DNA of 64,000 nucleotides from Portulaca oleracea (lineage: Eukaryota > Streptophyta > Magnoliopsida > Caryophyllales > Portulacaceae). The notes beneath the pieces are model-generated. The model did not search any database and was not told the origin of the DNA. It worked only from the letters and a program-made list of their open reading frames with translations. The position numbers and the translations under genes are program-made. Shown in pieces: positions 21,723-33,100 of the stretch. The stretch covers positions 5,207,787-5,271,786 of the forward strand of contig CM055890.1 of the NCBI GenBank assembly GCA_029582165.1. Direction: 5' to 3'. The first letter of the stretch is position 1, and every line of letters begins with the position of its first letter.

Positions 21723-22128
21723 TAAATGGATCTTTAAAAGGCAAAAAAGAGTAGATGGTACCGTAGAGAGGTATAAAGCCCAATGAGTTGTAAGGGGTTT
21801 TACTCAAAAGTATGGTATTAACTACTTTAATACATATGCACCGGTAGATAGGATAGCCTCAATATGTGTGTTATTGGCTTTAGCTACTATCTATAAGCTA
21901 GTAATCCATCAAATAGATGTAAATTCTTAAATGGAGAGCTAGAAAAGGAGGTGTATATGGAACAACCTGAAGGGTTTGTTGTTAAAGGTCAAGAGAAGAA
22001 AGTTTGTAAACTTATAAGGTCGTTATATGGACTTAAGCAAGCATCTAAACAATGGCATCAAAAGTTTGATGAAGTAGTGCTTTCAAGTGGATATAAGATC
22101 AATGAATTAAAATAAGTGCATATAATAT
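21723..22128 (+). pseudogene. Ty1/Copia reverse transcriptase fragment, copy A, part 2
   Basis: This continues the Copia frame after the Harbinger-like element: KWIFKRQKRVDGTVERYKAQ, a stop, then GFTQKYGINYFNTYAPVDRI. Copy A lacks 7 bp near 21922 that copy B has (44556-44567 region), so the EEVYMEQPEGF and LYGLKQASKQWHQKFDEV parts are out of frame here. The fragment ends at 22128, where the Tat element inserted. The last five bases, AATAT, should be its target duplication. The RT catalytic YVDD region is missing. Confidence 0.85.
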
Positions 22129-23819
22129 TGTGGACATTTTTCCTCGCCATTCAGGCTTCCGAACGTCCACGTTTTGATTGGAGTGTGATTCGGTGATTTG
22201 TGCTAGGGTTTAACCTTTGAAAACTCTTTAAAAAAATCAGACTTACATTTCATGAATAATATTTTGTAAAATCACTTTGCCTTTACTTAGGCATTTTATG
22301 AGTTATCGAATTAAATCTTTAAAAGTGAACATCCACTTGTTCCAAACTCTTCTAAATTTAACCCAATTTGCTTATTTAAATGTTAGGCTCGAAAGAGAGT
22401 GATTTATGCAACTATTATTTAGAAATATGAGAAAGAAAACCTAAAGTTGCATTGATACATTGTAAAACCATGTTAACCACGGTTTATGCAATCCTCGATG
22501 TGTTTTGGTTCGAAATGGGAGTCGTCACCCGACTTTTTAAGGGAAAAGCCAAGACAAAACCAAAAGAAAGAAAGACTCCGCCTGCGAAACCCAAGAATGG
22601 ATTCGAGGGTAAGGCTACGAACTCGAAAAGTAAACTTTAAGAGCTCGCTTCTCACAAAAGGATAGACTCTACTAAAAGTTTAAAATGCGCTTTTGATAAA
22701 GTTTGGAAAGCAAATAAATGAATATTTTATAGAATTAATTCATCGAATCATGCAACAAGAATGTAACAAAAAGAGATAGAAGAATACAAATATACACCTA
22801 TTTACAAGGAAAGAAAGAACACTAAAAAGGCTTACATTGCTACTTTGTTGAGAAAACCTTGCCTAGCCTCTTGATGCTTGTTGAATCCTCCTTGATGCCT
22901 TAAAACCTTCCTCTCCAAATGCCAAAGGGATGATAGAAAAAGATGGGAAAAAGATGATAAGAAGAAGAGGTAGAAAAAGAGGAATAAGAAGGCTTTTTGT
23001 AGTTTTGAGATGTGTTTAGGCTAGGGTTTTTTGTGGAGTTTGGGATGGATAAGGTAGGATATGTATTTAAGCTTTTTGTAGTGGAAATATTAGGAAGATA
23101 ATGGTGCTAAGAAAGATGATAGAAGAATAGGATGATAAGAGGGATGAATATGAAGGTATAAGAAATGGAGATTGAGAGAGCTTAGAGACATGGATGATAA
23201 GAGAATTGAGAGTGAATGAGATGAAGTGAGGATTGAGTGAGAGAGGAAGGATGATTTGATGAGTGAATTGGTGAGCTGATGAGTAGTATTTATAGGAGGA
23301 TGGAGGATAAGAAATACATGCATACATACACATACACATGGTAATCTCCGTAGCTCTACACTTCACTAGGCAGTAGGGGGAGTGAATGGAGATGGACGGC
23401 AACACGTGGTCAATTGACCAGGTGTGGTCGGTGTGTGTAGGCCGGTCCGCCACTATGCTAAGGGGGAGGCGCCAGCTTCGTCCATGCATGCATGGGCGGT
23501 GGAGTGTGAAGTCAACCAACCTAGGGAAGCTGCCATTCACACTGGACGAAATAAGCATGTGTTTAGCCAACGTTTTATGTGTTTTTGAGTGCTTTTGTGA
23601 GGATTCGATCTCGCAATCTCTAGCGCTTGCTTTTAGGGTTTGCATCGCTCCATTTTTATATATAAAAAATGTGCATGTAGCTAGGATGGACCACATGTGA
23701 TCATTCATGTGACTTTAGGTGAACAAATACATGTAAAATGTATGCATTTATTAAATCTTTTTTATTTCTTCCGCTCTTCTTTTTATATTGTTTTATGCGT
23801 CAAAATTCTGGTGTCTACA
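22129..23819 (-). mobile_element. Tat-clade element 1, 3' LTR (copy A)
   Basis: The 1,691-bp LTR runs on the plus strand from TGTGGACA to TGTCTACA, a near-perfect inverted terminus. It is adjoined on the right by a minus-strand polypurine tract, which makes it the 3' LTR of a minus-strand element. It matches 44771-46462 closely and the 5' LTR fragment 60019-61220 less closely. The TATA box is at 23287-23296. Long open frames on the minus strand (for example 23067-23708) lie wholly in the LTR and are not called genes. Confidence 0.9.
23287..23296 (-). promoter_or_regulatory. LTR TATA box, copy A
   Basis: The minus strand reads CTATAAATAC. The same box is at about 45928-45937 in copy B and 61181-61190 in the 5' LTR. 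It is the likely core promoter of the Tat element. Confidence 0.55.
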
Positions 23820-23833
23820 GGAGCCCCCACTTT
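23820..23833 (-). other. Polypurine tract of Tat element 1 (copy A)
   Basis: The minus strand reads AAAGTGGGGGCTCC directly before the 3' LTR. This is the plus-strand DNA priming site of the retrotransposon. Copy B has one C-to-G change here (46463-46476), which breaks the G-run. Confidence 0.85.
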
Positions 23834-24890
23834 GATTGAGTCCAAAGATAGGACGAGAATCAAAGTAATCTTGATTTGATGGACACCGGTTGAGGATATG
23901 ACTTTGGAATCCAAAGCCTGAAGTGATGCTTGGAAGCTGAGTCCTGCATCGCGAATAGCAAACTTGTGCCGATAGGTGATCTCGAGCAAGAATGATGCTC
24001 TACTTGAAGTGATCTCAGACATTTGATGACATCCTACTTGATATGATCTCAGACGTTTGGGACGTCCTACTTGAAGATGTGGGCTGACACTTGGAAGCTA
24101 GGTCCTGTGTCGCGGTTGGCGTACTTGCGCCGATAGGGGATCTTGAGCAAGAATGATGCTCTACTCGCTGGAGAGACTTGATTAGTCATGATGCCGATGG
24201 CTCTTGGGATTGATTTTCTGGTCTTTCTCAGTGTCGGTTCCAGTCTTTCCCGGTGTCGATGTTGATGATTGTTGGCATGTTCAATGCCGAAGGACTTGAT
24301 CGATCGCGATGTCGATGGCCTGGGGCTTGAGACTTCATCGAAACTCCGCCGATGGCTCAGGATCAGGAGTGCATCGAAACTCTACCGAAGGCCCTGGTTG
24401 TCGAGACTTCACCGAAACTCTGCCGGTAGCTCAGGAATGATGATGACAATTCAATGTCGAGGGACTTCACCGATCGTGGCCCTTATATTTCCTGCAAAAT
24501 GCAAAAAAAAATAGTTTTCGTCAATTAAATGAATTATAAATTTTGATCCGAGAAACTTAACTCAGGTTGCGGCTGCACAGCCATTGGGACTTGTTTCCTT
24601 TTGGGGAATGGACATTTTTTACTCTTGAGAAGAGCACACTCTTCTTATTGGGCACGCCTTGTGCTCGGTCATGCATGGCTTTGGGAACATGCATGCCATT
24701 GGGAAGAAGTAGACAAAGGAAGAAGAAGACAAAGGCTCCTCCTTTCCAAGGCCGACCGGCCTATGCTTTTGGGAAGGAATCTTTTAGCTTGTACAATGCA
24801 GCTTTTACAGACCATGCAGGAGACCATTCAACGCAATTATTGTGTTTGGTCTTGTAGGTCGATCGACTCTACTGGGAACCAGTGGTGAGC
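23834..24890 (-). other. 3' untranslated region of Tat element 1 with degenerate repeats, copy A
   Basis: Between the PPT and the antisense PMD gene lies a gene-free stretch. A block of about 77 bp starting CTTGGAAGCT is repeated at 23929 and 24090. Near 24325-24430, GA-CTTC-(A/C)CCGAAACTC motifs recur. Tat-clade 3' UTRs are known for variable tandem repeats. No gene is seen. Confidence 0.55.
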
Positions 24891-24893
24891 TGA

Positions 24894-24930
24894 CACGTGG
24901 TGGCTGGGGCTCACTCCATTTGCCTATAAA
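24894..24930 (+). promoter_or_regulatory. G-box and TATA box upstream of antisense PMD gene, copy A
   Basis: CACGTG (24894-24899, in ACACGTGG context) lies 25 bp before TATAAA (24925-24930), itself 117 bp before the ATG at 25042. Spacing and order fit a plant RNA polymerase II promoter with a bZIP/bHLH-type site. Both motifs are kept in copy B (47538-47543, 47569-47574). Confidence 0.5.
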
Positions 24931-25041
24931 CGGCGCTTAAGCTCGCCATGCTTTCATCATTCCAAATCTGAGCTTTGCATCTTTGCTTCCCATTCTCTCT
25001 CTAGAAAATTTTTGGGTGTTTTTGAATTTCTTCATAAGAGT

Positions 25042-27687
25042 ATGAATTTCTTTCGGAGGGGACACAGGCGTGCTACTCAACCAGCGGTTCAAGAGCGTCC
25101 ATACGTAAGGACGGTGCAGCGGGAGTATCCTAGGAGGGACTTCATTCCGGCTCAGTTGGTCTTTCACCAAGATGAGCATGCATGGTTCTTTCATTCTCAT
25201 GACTTGGTATGCTCCCCCCAACTTCATATAGCATGTTTCATTTTTGCAGTTGCTTTGCATGCTATTTACTGCTGTACTTTAAGTTGAATCCTAAAGCAAC
25301 CTTAGTTACCTTAAATTTTACTTGAAGTACTTTACACCTTAGATTTTTCTTTTGACCTTATTGTAGGAAGATTCCTTCAAGGCGTGTGGGAGTATTCAGG
25401 GTGTAATAACCTTGTCCTTCTATGTGAAGGTGGGCGCATTTTATTCGAGCGTCGTGAGGGATGCTGGTTTTGGCCCTTTTCTAGACTGCCTGAGGGCATG
25501 GAAGATCCGCAACAACAAGAGGACATACAGCCGAGCTATCGTGGAGCGTTTCTGGGATACCACGAACTCGTTTCACCTCCCGGTTGGGGAGATGATGCTT
25601 ACTCCTTTTGACTTTGTGATGATTACAGGTCTTAGCTAGGGCGGCTAGCTACTGGAGTTTTAGAAGGATGTCGACCCTCGCGTTCATGTGCTTTTGCAAC
25701 CTGTTATCGTGTTAGCGGGACGAATTGGCGGCCTGCAGTACACGCATCTGGCGGTTGTTATAAAAAGTGAAGGATTTGGGAGCCTTCCTCTTCCTCAGCG
25801 TCAATTCATTGTGCTGGTGCATTTTATCAATGCAACAATTTTTGCAAATCGCGGAGACACAATCACTCTCTCCTGGGTGCATCACCCCCTGAATTTTGGT
25901 GACATGAGATTTTTCAACTGGGCGTCTGTTGCATATGCCCATTTGGTCAGGGGAATGCGAGTTGCCTGCCGACCCACCGGGTGTGACACAGTGGCATATA
26001 CAAGGGCGATAGAGGCTAAGAGGCTCAACCTGGGGAGCAGCCTTCGGCGAGTCTTGGAGGTATGCTCCAAGATTTTCATCTATTAGAAATTTGTAAGGTG
26101 CAAATTTCCTTTTTACTAAGAACCTTTCCTGGTGTGCAGGTGTGGGTTATGGCCCATTTCCTGCCTGCAGTTGGTAGAACCAACAATGGTGATATGCGCC
26201 TCCCAGCTGCTCGGCTATGGTCAGAAGCATCAGGCTACCATCGGTCAAAATTCCATTTCAAGGATTTGAACGGGCTCAGAAGGATTATCGACAACCTCAG
26301 ACAGGTATGTCTTGCATTTTTTGTTATCTCCTTTTTTTTTTCTCGAGCCTTTGGTGATGACTATTACTGCAGGAGGGCATTGTCCGATTCCCATGGAATG
26401 GATATAATGCGGAGGACCTTCATTATGATATACGCCTTGCAAGGGAAGCAACCTAGTGTCGCTTGTTGTTAGAAGGTCCTTCTGGGCTCAGGTTCTATTT
26501 GGGGGAACGCTTCTTCTTTCAATATATCGGGGAATGGCCTCCAAGATTCCCATGGATCCTCCCGAGCTCGTCTTTGATAGGCAAGCCTTGGCGGCGGATG
26601 AAATGGCTAGGCTGATGGCTGGTGAACCAGCTGTCAGTTTTGTGGTACCGACGGATGACTTGGAAGAAGCGGCTCTTCAGCATAGAGGACGCCTTGCTTT
26701 TGCTCAGGTTTAGCATTTCCTCCGTTTTTGTATTAATTCTGTGGATTTCTGGCATCCTAAAGATGTTTGTCCTTCTGTAGCTGGGGGGATATTATGATCC
26801 TCTTCTGGACCAGCATGCAGAGGCGCCTGAGCAGGCGGAGGGTGAAGATATGCTATTTGGATTCATCCCGCTTGTGCCTAACGATCATGAAGTGTTGCAG
26901 TTCTTTGATGCAAATCCAGTAAGTGGCATATTTGACCACCCTTCATCTTGCACTATTGATTCTTATGGATCATCCTTTCGTGCAGCAAGCGTATGCCCAC
27001 ATCCGCGTTTTGTTACGGGAAGGCATCACGGCTCGAGAGTTCATTGATCAAAACTTCGAAAACGACCAATATCGAGGTCCAATGCCGGCTGCTGGTAATG
27101 AAGATAACGAGGCCCACTCCTATGTGAGTTTGCCACGTTCCGGGAGCTCGTCAAGACGTCCTCCTCGCCACTCTTCAGCAGGAGAAACAGGTAGTAGGGG
27201 TTTTCACAGAGATTCAGGGGCAGGACCATCTAGGCGCAGGGATCAAGATCTGATGAGTGTACCATGCGATCCCTATGCCAGCTCTTCGCGGCGATGGTCT
27301 TCTGATATCCCGGAGTTCATGGTGGAAGACTGTTCCGAATCTAGTGGATTCCAAGGTTCAATGGGGAGAGTTCCTAGTCCATGGGCGCCTCAATATCATG
27401 CTCAATCTATTGTCCCTTACAGTCAGCCCCCTGGCTTTAGCCAGAGTTATCCAGGCTCTGGCTTTCACGGTATGCCTTCCAGCCAATTCCTGTGTGGTCC
27501 TTCTGGTACTCAGGACGGTCCTCAGCCGGACTTCTTTACTGATACGACTGTCAGGAGCTTGTTTGGCAGCGGTGGTTTTGGCGGGAACTTCTACGCATTG
27601 TGGCAAGGCTTTCCCTTCTTTTCTTCTTTTTTTTCCTTTTTATGCAATGTAAAAGAAACGCCATGTAGTAAAGAAATGCGCAGTTAA
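25042..27687 (+). pseudogene. Antisense gene of Tat element: plant mobile domain protein, copy A
   Basis: Six exons fit GT-AG junctions: 25042-25206, 25367-26059, 26140-26304, 26373-26707, 26781-26918 and 26986-27687. The exon 2 product carries plant mobile domain (MAIN-like, PF10536) landmarks: RTYSRAIVERFWDTTNSFHL, PVGEMMLTPFDFVMITGLS, LGSSLRRVLE. Exon 3 gives VWVMAHFLPAVGRTNNGD. Exon 6 encodes a Ser/Gly/Pro-rich tail. Internal stops (two TAGs near 25637-25650, a TAG at 26455) and an apparent frameshift around 26480-26500 show decay. The first TAG is private to copy A (TGG in copy B). The gene runs opposite to gag-pol, between integrase and the 3' LTR, the position known for extra antisense ORFs in Tat elements. 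Function in the element is unknown. Confidence 0.75.
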
Positions 27688-28188
27688 ATACAATCAGGCA
27701 GAGTCGATTTTATGTGATTTTGACTCTCTAATGATGCGACATGCAAACTCCCATTTTTTATTTATTTTTAGGTCAATCTCTGACTGTTTACAAAGGAGAA
27801 AAAGGAATAATGTACAACAGGAATTACAATTTCTAAAACTAAAAGGGGAAGGAAATAAAATTACATTTTTACATAAAGGAAAAATATAATATTATACAAA
27901 CACGTAGGATCATGCACAAACGCGTCTTTTCCTTCTGGATGCATGCACGTAGGGGTGTGAACTCACAAAACGAGTTCATCCCCCTTCCCCGATGGCCGTC
28001 GGCCTACACGCGGCGACAGGCACCGTGGTTCATTCGGATGCGTGTTACCGGACGCTGTGTACATCCCCCTTCCTCCAGTTGAGCAACTGTGTACTAGGCA
28101 GAACCGAGGCTATATAAGCTTACTTCGTTGTTTTGAGGCTTCATCCCGTTCTTGTTCTCTCTCAACCCTTCTTCTCTTGCTTGCAATC
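27688..28188 (+). promoter_or_regulatory. Region between the two antisense genes, with TATA box, copy A
   Basis: About 500 bp with no coding signal. A clear TATA box TATATAAG at 28111-28118 lies 78 bp before the ATG of the downstream gene. Upstream is a GC-richer stretch (27960-28060). It probably holds the 3' end of the PMD gene and the promoter of the DUF7745-like gene. Confidence 0.5.
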
Positions 28189-29617
28189 ATGCCCTTTGAT
28201 AGAAAACTCTACTCATGGATGAACACACTTACCAAACCCGAAAAGCGGCTCCTCACCTACTACAACCTATCTCTGATTTTGAGCCTAAAGCAAGTGAAAA
28301 TTGACTAGGTGTTTCTTAAAGTGGTCCTGACCTTTTGGGACCCTAAGTTCCATGTCTTTCGCTTCTCTTGGAACGAATTGTGCCCTCTTCCTGAAGAGTG
28401 GGCTTGCATGTTCAAGTTCGATCTTTATGCTCCGCCAACAACTCCTTCTCTTGCTCACAGCCATCGCGAAAAATTCGAGGAATTAACGAACTTCAATCAT
28501 TGAGCATTAGGGCACATTTTGGTTGGCAACACAGCCAATTTGCAAGCTTTAGTGGAATTCTTCCAATTACCCGAGGCGCTTAGACTCAACCCGGCATTGG
28601 GAGTGCGAGGTTTGGTCTTTTGCATTCTTTCTAAATTTTTATTTTATCACGGTTGTTTGGGTTTTGCACCTATCTCTCTCATCCATGTCGTAGATGAGAT
28701 GTCCCGAGGTTATAATCTTGCTTCGATAATGATTGCTGAGGCCCTCCTTGGTCTCGATTCATAGGCTACAAAGCATACCTTTGCGGAAGTCCCCTCACTC
28801 TTCAAGTGAGTATCGACACTTTTTCTCTTTTTTTTTGTTTTTTTTTCTCTTTTTTTTATTATTTTTCTTTGATTTTGCATGGATCATCCAAGTGATCCAT
28901 GTGGAATCTGTGTGTCAATTTTTTCCTTTTCTCTTTTTTTTTTGTTGTAATATATGTTTTTTTTTCGTGCAACTAAAATTCTCACTTTCTTTCTTCCACC
29001 TGAAGATGTGGCTTATGGAGCATTTAGACATAGTGTTTTCTCCCATCACCTCTTCAGAACTAGCGAACTTTTGCCAACGCAAAAGGAAGCTTGACATCTG
29101 CCGTAATTTTGATGAATGGGTCATTTTTCTCAAGAATCACAAGGAAATCCGTTGGTGGGTTCAATGGTGGAAAGTGCCATGATTTTCGAGCCACTCTCGT
29201 AAGGCGGCCCACATCACTCTACTTGGCCTTACGAAGCTTACATGTTACTTCCCTGATCGAGTCATGCGACAAATGGGGCATTCTCAAGACATTCCCCTTC
29301 CTCCTTGCGAGATTCCTGACCTTACCTATCTCCCAGGGTCGGTGATTGAATCGTGGATCAAATATTGGAAAAAACGGGCTGGAAAGAAAGCACCTTCTCC
29401 TAACCATATATCCACTACTTTGGCGGATGCTTATCGTAGCTGGCTTGCTACTACTGTTGGTGCTGTCAATTAGCATGAAAGAACGTTGCGCTCACCTCTT
29501 CGAGACATCCCGAAGCTAAAAAGTATCATCGTAGCTAATGATCCTGGGTCGGGATCTAAAGAAGAGACGCACTCAAGCAAGGAAAAAAACAAGCAAATCC
29601 GACCGAATGAGCACTAA
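28189..29617 (+). pseudogene. Antisense gene of Tat element: DUF7745-like protein, copy A
   Basis: Exon 1 (28189-28805) starts MPFDRKLYSWMNTLTKPEKR and includes LGHILVGNTANLQALVEFF, LNPALGVRGLVFCILSKFLF and MIAEALLGLD. This pattern I recognise from DUF7745-type plant proteins (from memory). A T-rich intron (28806-29005, GT-AG) leads to exon 2 (29006-29617), with MWLMEHLD, FPDRVMRQMGH and a basic tail. Stops interrupt exon 1 (TAG at 28306, shared with copy B; TGA at 28501, which is CGA in copy B) and exon 2 (TGA at 29180). Exon 2 ends convergently about 500 bp from the end of pol. Role unknown. Confidence 0.65.
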
Positions 29618-30127
29618 TGGGCCTATACCGACTCCAACTCAACTAGGACTAGACTTGATACTTAAATAAGTAGGGTGGAGAGAAAGAGATGAAATGAAAG
29701 AAATGCATGTGCTGTATATTTTTATTATTTGATGCTTTTCCTTTAGGAAATTGATAAAATAAAAATGTATTAAAAAGATGTACTCCTTTTATTGATATAA
29801 GAAGTAAAGTGTTACATTTATGTTTTATAAAAATTAACACAAGCCATGTTCTTCTTCTTCTCGTTCTTCGAAAGCACAACTTAAGCTGCAACACTTTTCT
29901 TCTCTCCTTTTACCTAACTCGTCCAGAAGGATTTTCAAGTTAGTCTCTCATTTTTTTTCTTTTTTCTATACTCTCCTTTTGCCTGACCTACCTGAAAAAG
30001 GTTTTCAAGTCAGCCTCTTTTTTCTTTCTTTTTTTTTCTTTTCTCTCATAAGCAAGTGGCCTATTGGCAATTCGGTTGCTTGCTTTGATAAGATAGTGCA
30101 TGTCTAAGTAGCGAAGGATACCATCCC
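29618..30127. other. Spacer between antisense gene and pol 3' end, copy A
   Basis: Gene-free. It contains two similar blocks around T-rich runs (29905-29960 and 29965-30020, each CTCTCCTTTT-(A/G)CC...TTTTCAAGT(T/C)AG). No gene or clear signal. Confidence 0.5.
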
Positions 30128-33100
30128 TTAGAGGCTTAAACATAATATCTTTTTCAACTGATCCAAATTCACAGGCTGGACCAGCTCCTCTCCCTCGGGC
30201 GTGGCTAATCGGGCGGCGCCCCCTAGAGTGACAGAAATGACGATGTAGGGACCCTTCCAGTTTGGGGCAAACTTGCCTCGAGGATCTTGACGTGCTGCTC
30301 TCATTTCTTGCAATACTAGATCTCCTTCCATTAAATCCCGGTTTTTTACTTTCTTATTGAATGCTCAGGAAATCCGACTCTGATAAAGCTGGATATTATG
30401 TAGAGCACGGAGTTGTCTTTCATCCAATAAAACCAACTCTTCATATCTAGCTCGGGCACATTCGGGCTCAGGGATTTGACTTTCAGCGATGATTTTTAAA
30501 GAAGGAACAGCAAGTTCTACCGGCAAGACTGCTTCCATCCCATACACCAAAGAGTATGGCGTAGCTCCAGTTGTAGTCCGAATTGACGTTCGATATTCCC
30601 ATAGTGCAAAAGGAAGCTTGTCGGGCCAATCTTTATAAGTGATTGTCGTCTTGATGATTTTTATCAGAGTTTTGTTTACAGTCTCTACCGATCCATTGGT
30701 TTGTGGCCGATAAGGAGAAGCATGATGATGTCGAACTTTGTACTTGGCCAAAAGATCTGCAAACTCGCCCATGAAATTCTCCTGTTGTCACTGATCACCT
30801 CATGTGGCACCCCGTATCTACAAATGACGTTCCTCAGCATGAATTTGGCCACATGCTTTGAAGTGATTTTTGAGTATGAGGTAGCTTCTAACCACTTAGT
30901 AAAGTACTCCACAGCTACCAACACATATTCATGACCTCCTGTACCTTGGGGTGAAATCTTCCCTTAATGTCGATTCCTTATACTAAAAATGGCCAAGGTG
31001 AGGCCAAAGTGGTCAAATAAGAGGACAGTTCATGCTTGAGATCAGCATACTCTTGACATTTATGACGTTTTCTCACAAATTGGAGACAATCGGACTCCAT
31101 AGTCGACCGGAAATACCCTGCTCTCTGGATCTTCTCTCATATGCGGTCCACATTCCCCTCCGTGAGTGGATTTCATTAATTCCTCAGCTTCCTCCTTATC
31201 AACACATAGGAGGTTTATCCCCATAGTAGTCTTCTTGTAAAGACGATCCTGAATAATGCAGTATTGAGAGGCCACTAACCGGATAGCCCTCTTGGCTCGA
31301 CGCTCGGCATTTGGCGGGTACGAACCATCTTTCAGAAATGCATAAATATCAAAGAACCATGCATCAGTACTGACCAAACCGATCATTAGCTGTTGATAAG
31401 CAGGACAATCTCTCCTCTCCACTGTCACTGCTAGGGCTTGATCTTTTTCGGGCATAGCCATCATGGATGAAAGTTTGGCTAATGCATCAGCTAGCTCATT
31501 GTAGCCCTTTGGTAGATATTTGAACTCAATATGGTTGAACTTCTCAGCTAGTTTGGACAAATGTTGCTGGTAAAGTGACAAGGATTCGCTCTTCACCTTC
31601 CATATGCTAGTAGCTTGATGGACGATCAGACTGGAGTCCCCAAACACTCGTAACCTTTTAATTCCCATCTCTAGGGCCACATGCAAGCCCAAAACGCAAG
31701 CTTCATACTCAGGAGCATTATTAGTAGCCTTAAACTCAAGTTTGACTGCGAAAGGAAAGTGTATGTCTTCGGGAGAAACCAACAGAGCTACGGCCCAGCA
31801 TCCCATCTGATTAATAGCACCATCAAAGTGTAGCTTCCAGGTTTCCTCTTCAACTTGAAATATTTGTGCATCACTAAACTCAAACCCCTCAGTGCAAGGC
31901 TTCCTATAGGAAACTCAACCAGAAATTTAGAAACTGCACGCCCCTTTAAGGACTTCTGTGGTCGAAAATGCATATCAAACTCGGATAGCATGACCACCCA
32001 TCGAGCAATCCTGCAGTTGGTAGTAGGTTGTTCCATGATGTACTTGACCGGATTACATGATGCGATCATATATATAGTGTGTGAGAGCATATAGTGGCGA
32101 AGTTTCTTTGTAGACCATACTAATGCCAAGGCTATCTTCTCAATCTCCGAATAGCGAGACTCACACCCCAGAAACTTCTTGCTGATGTAATAGATAGCTC
32201 GCTCAAGACCATCACTTTCTTGTGCTAGCATAGCACCCATAGCGCTTGAACTGATGGTGAGGTAATGCAACAATGGTTTCCCAGAGATAGGCGGGACTAG
32301 TACAGGTGGATTAGTCAAGCCGGCTTTAACCTTCTCAAATGTTGCCTGACACTGGTCATCCCAGTCGATCGTCGCTCCTTTCTTTAGCTTCTGGAATAAC
32401 TGTTCACAAGTCATTGTGAGCTTGGAAATGAATCTGCTCAAATACTGCACCGCCCTAGGAAACCACGAATCTCCTTTTCCGTACGAGGCGAAGGTATGTC
32501 TTAAATTGCTTTGATCTTGGATGGATAAACCTCTATCCCGCGTTAACTAACGATATAACCCTGCAACTTTCCCGAAGTCACTCCAAACGCACATTTCTGT
32601 GGATTCAATCTCATGTTGTACTTGTGGAGGAAGAACTTGCGTAAGTTTGGAATGTGATCCTCACGCTTTTCGACTTGACGATCATGTCGTCCACATATAC
32701 CTGAACTTCTACGTGGATTATGTCATGCAGCAGGGTAGTGGAGGTGCGTTGGTAAGTAGCACCAACGTTTTTAAGTCCGAAAGACATGACAGTGTAACAG
32801 AAAGTTCCCCACGGAGTGTTGAATGACGTTTTCTCCATATCTTCTTCGGCCATTTTGATCTGGTTGTAAACAGTATACCCATCCATGAATGACAGCAGCT
32901 CATGTCCACAGGTGTGATCAACCAAAATGTAAATATGTGGCAAAGGAAAGCAATCCTTTGGGCTAGCTTTGTTCAGATCTCGAAAATCAACACACATTCA
33001 AAGCTTTCCGTGTTTCTTCGGCAAAGGCACAATGTTAGCTACCCACTCCGGGAATTCTACTGCCCTGATGAACTTAGCTTCTAACTGCTTCTTGATCTCA

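Noticed and set aside
23067..23708. 213-codon minus-strand frame in the Tat LTR
   Set aside because: It lies wholly inside the LTR, is disrupted in copy B and the 5' LTR, and spans the TATA box.
25688..26086. Stand-alone 132-codon gene on the plus strand
   Set aside because: It is part of exon 2 of the spliced PMD gene; reading continues upstream apart from stops.
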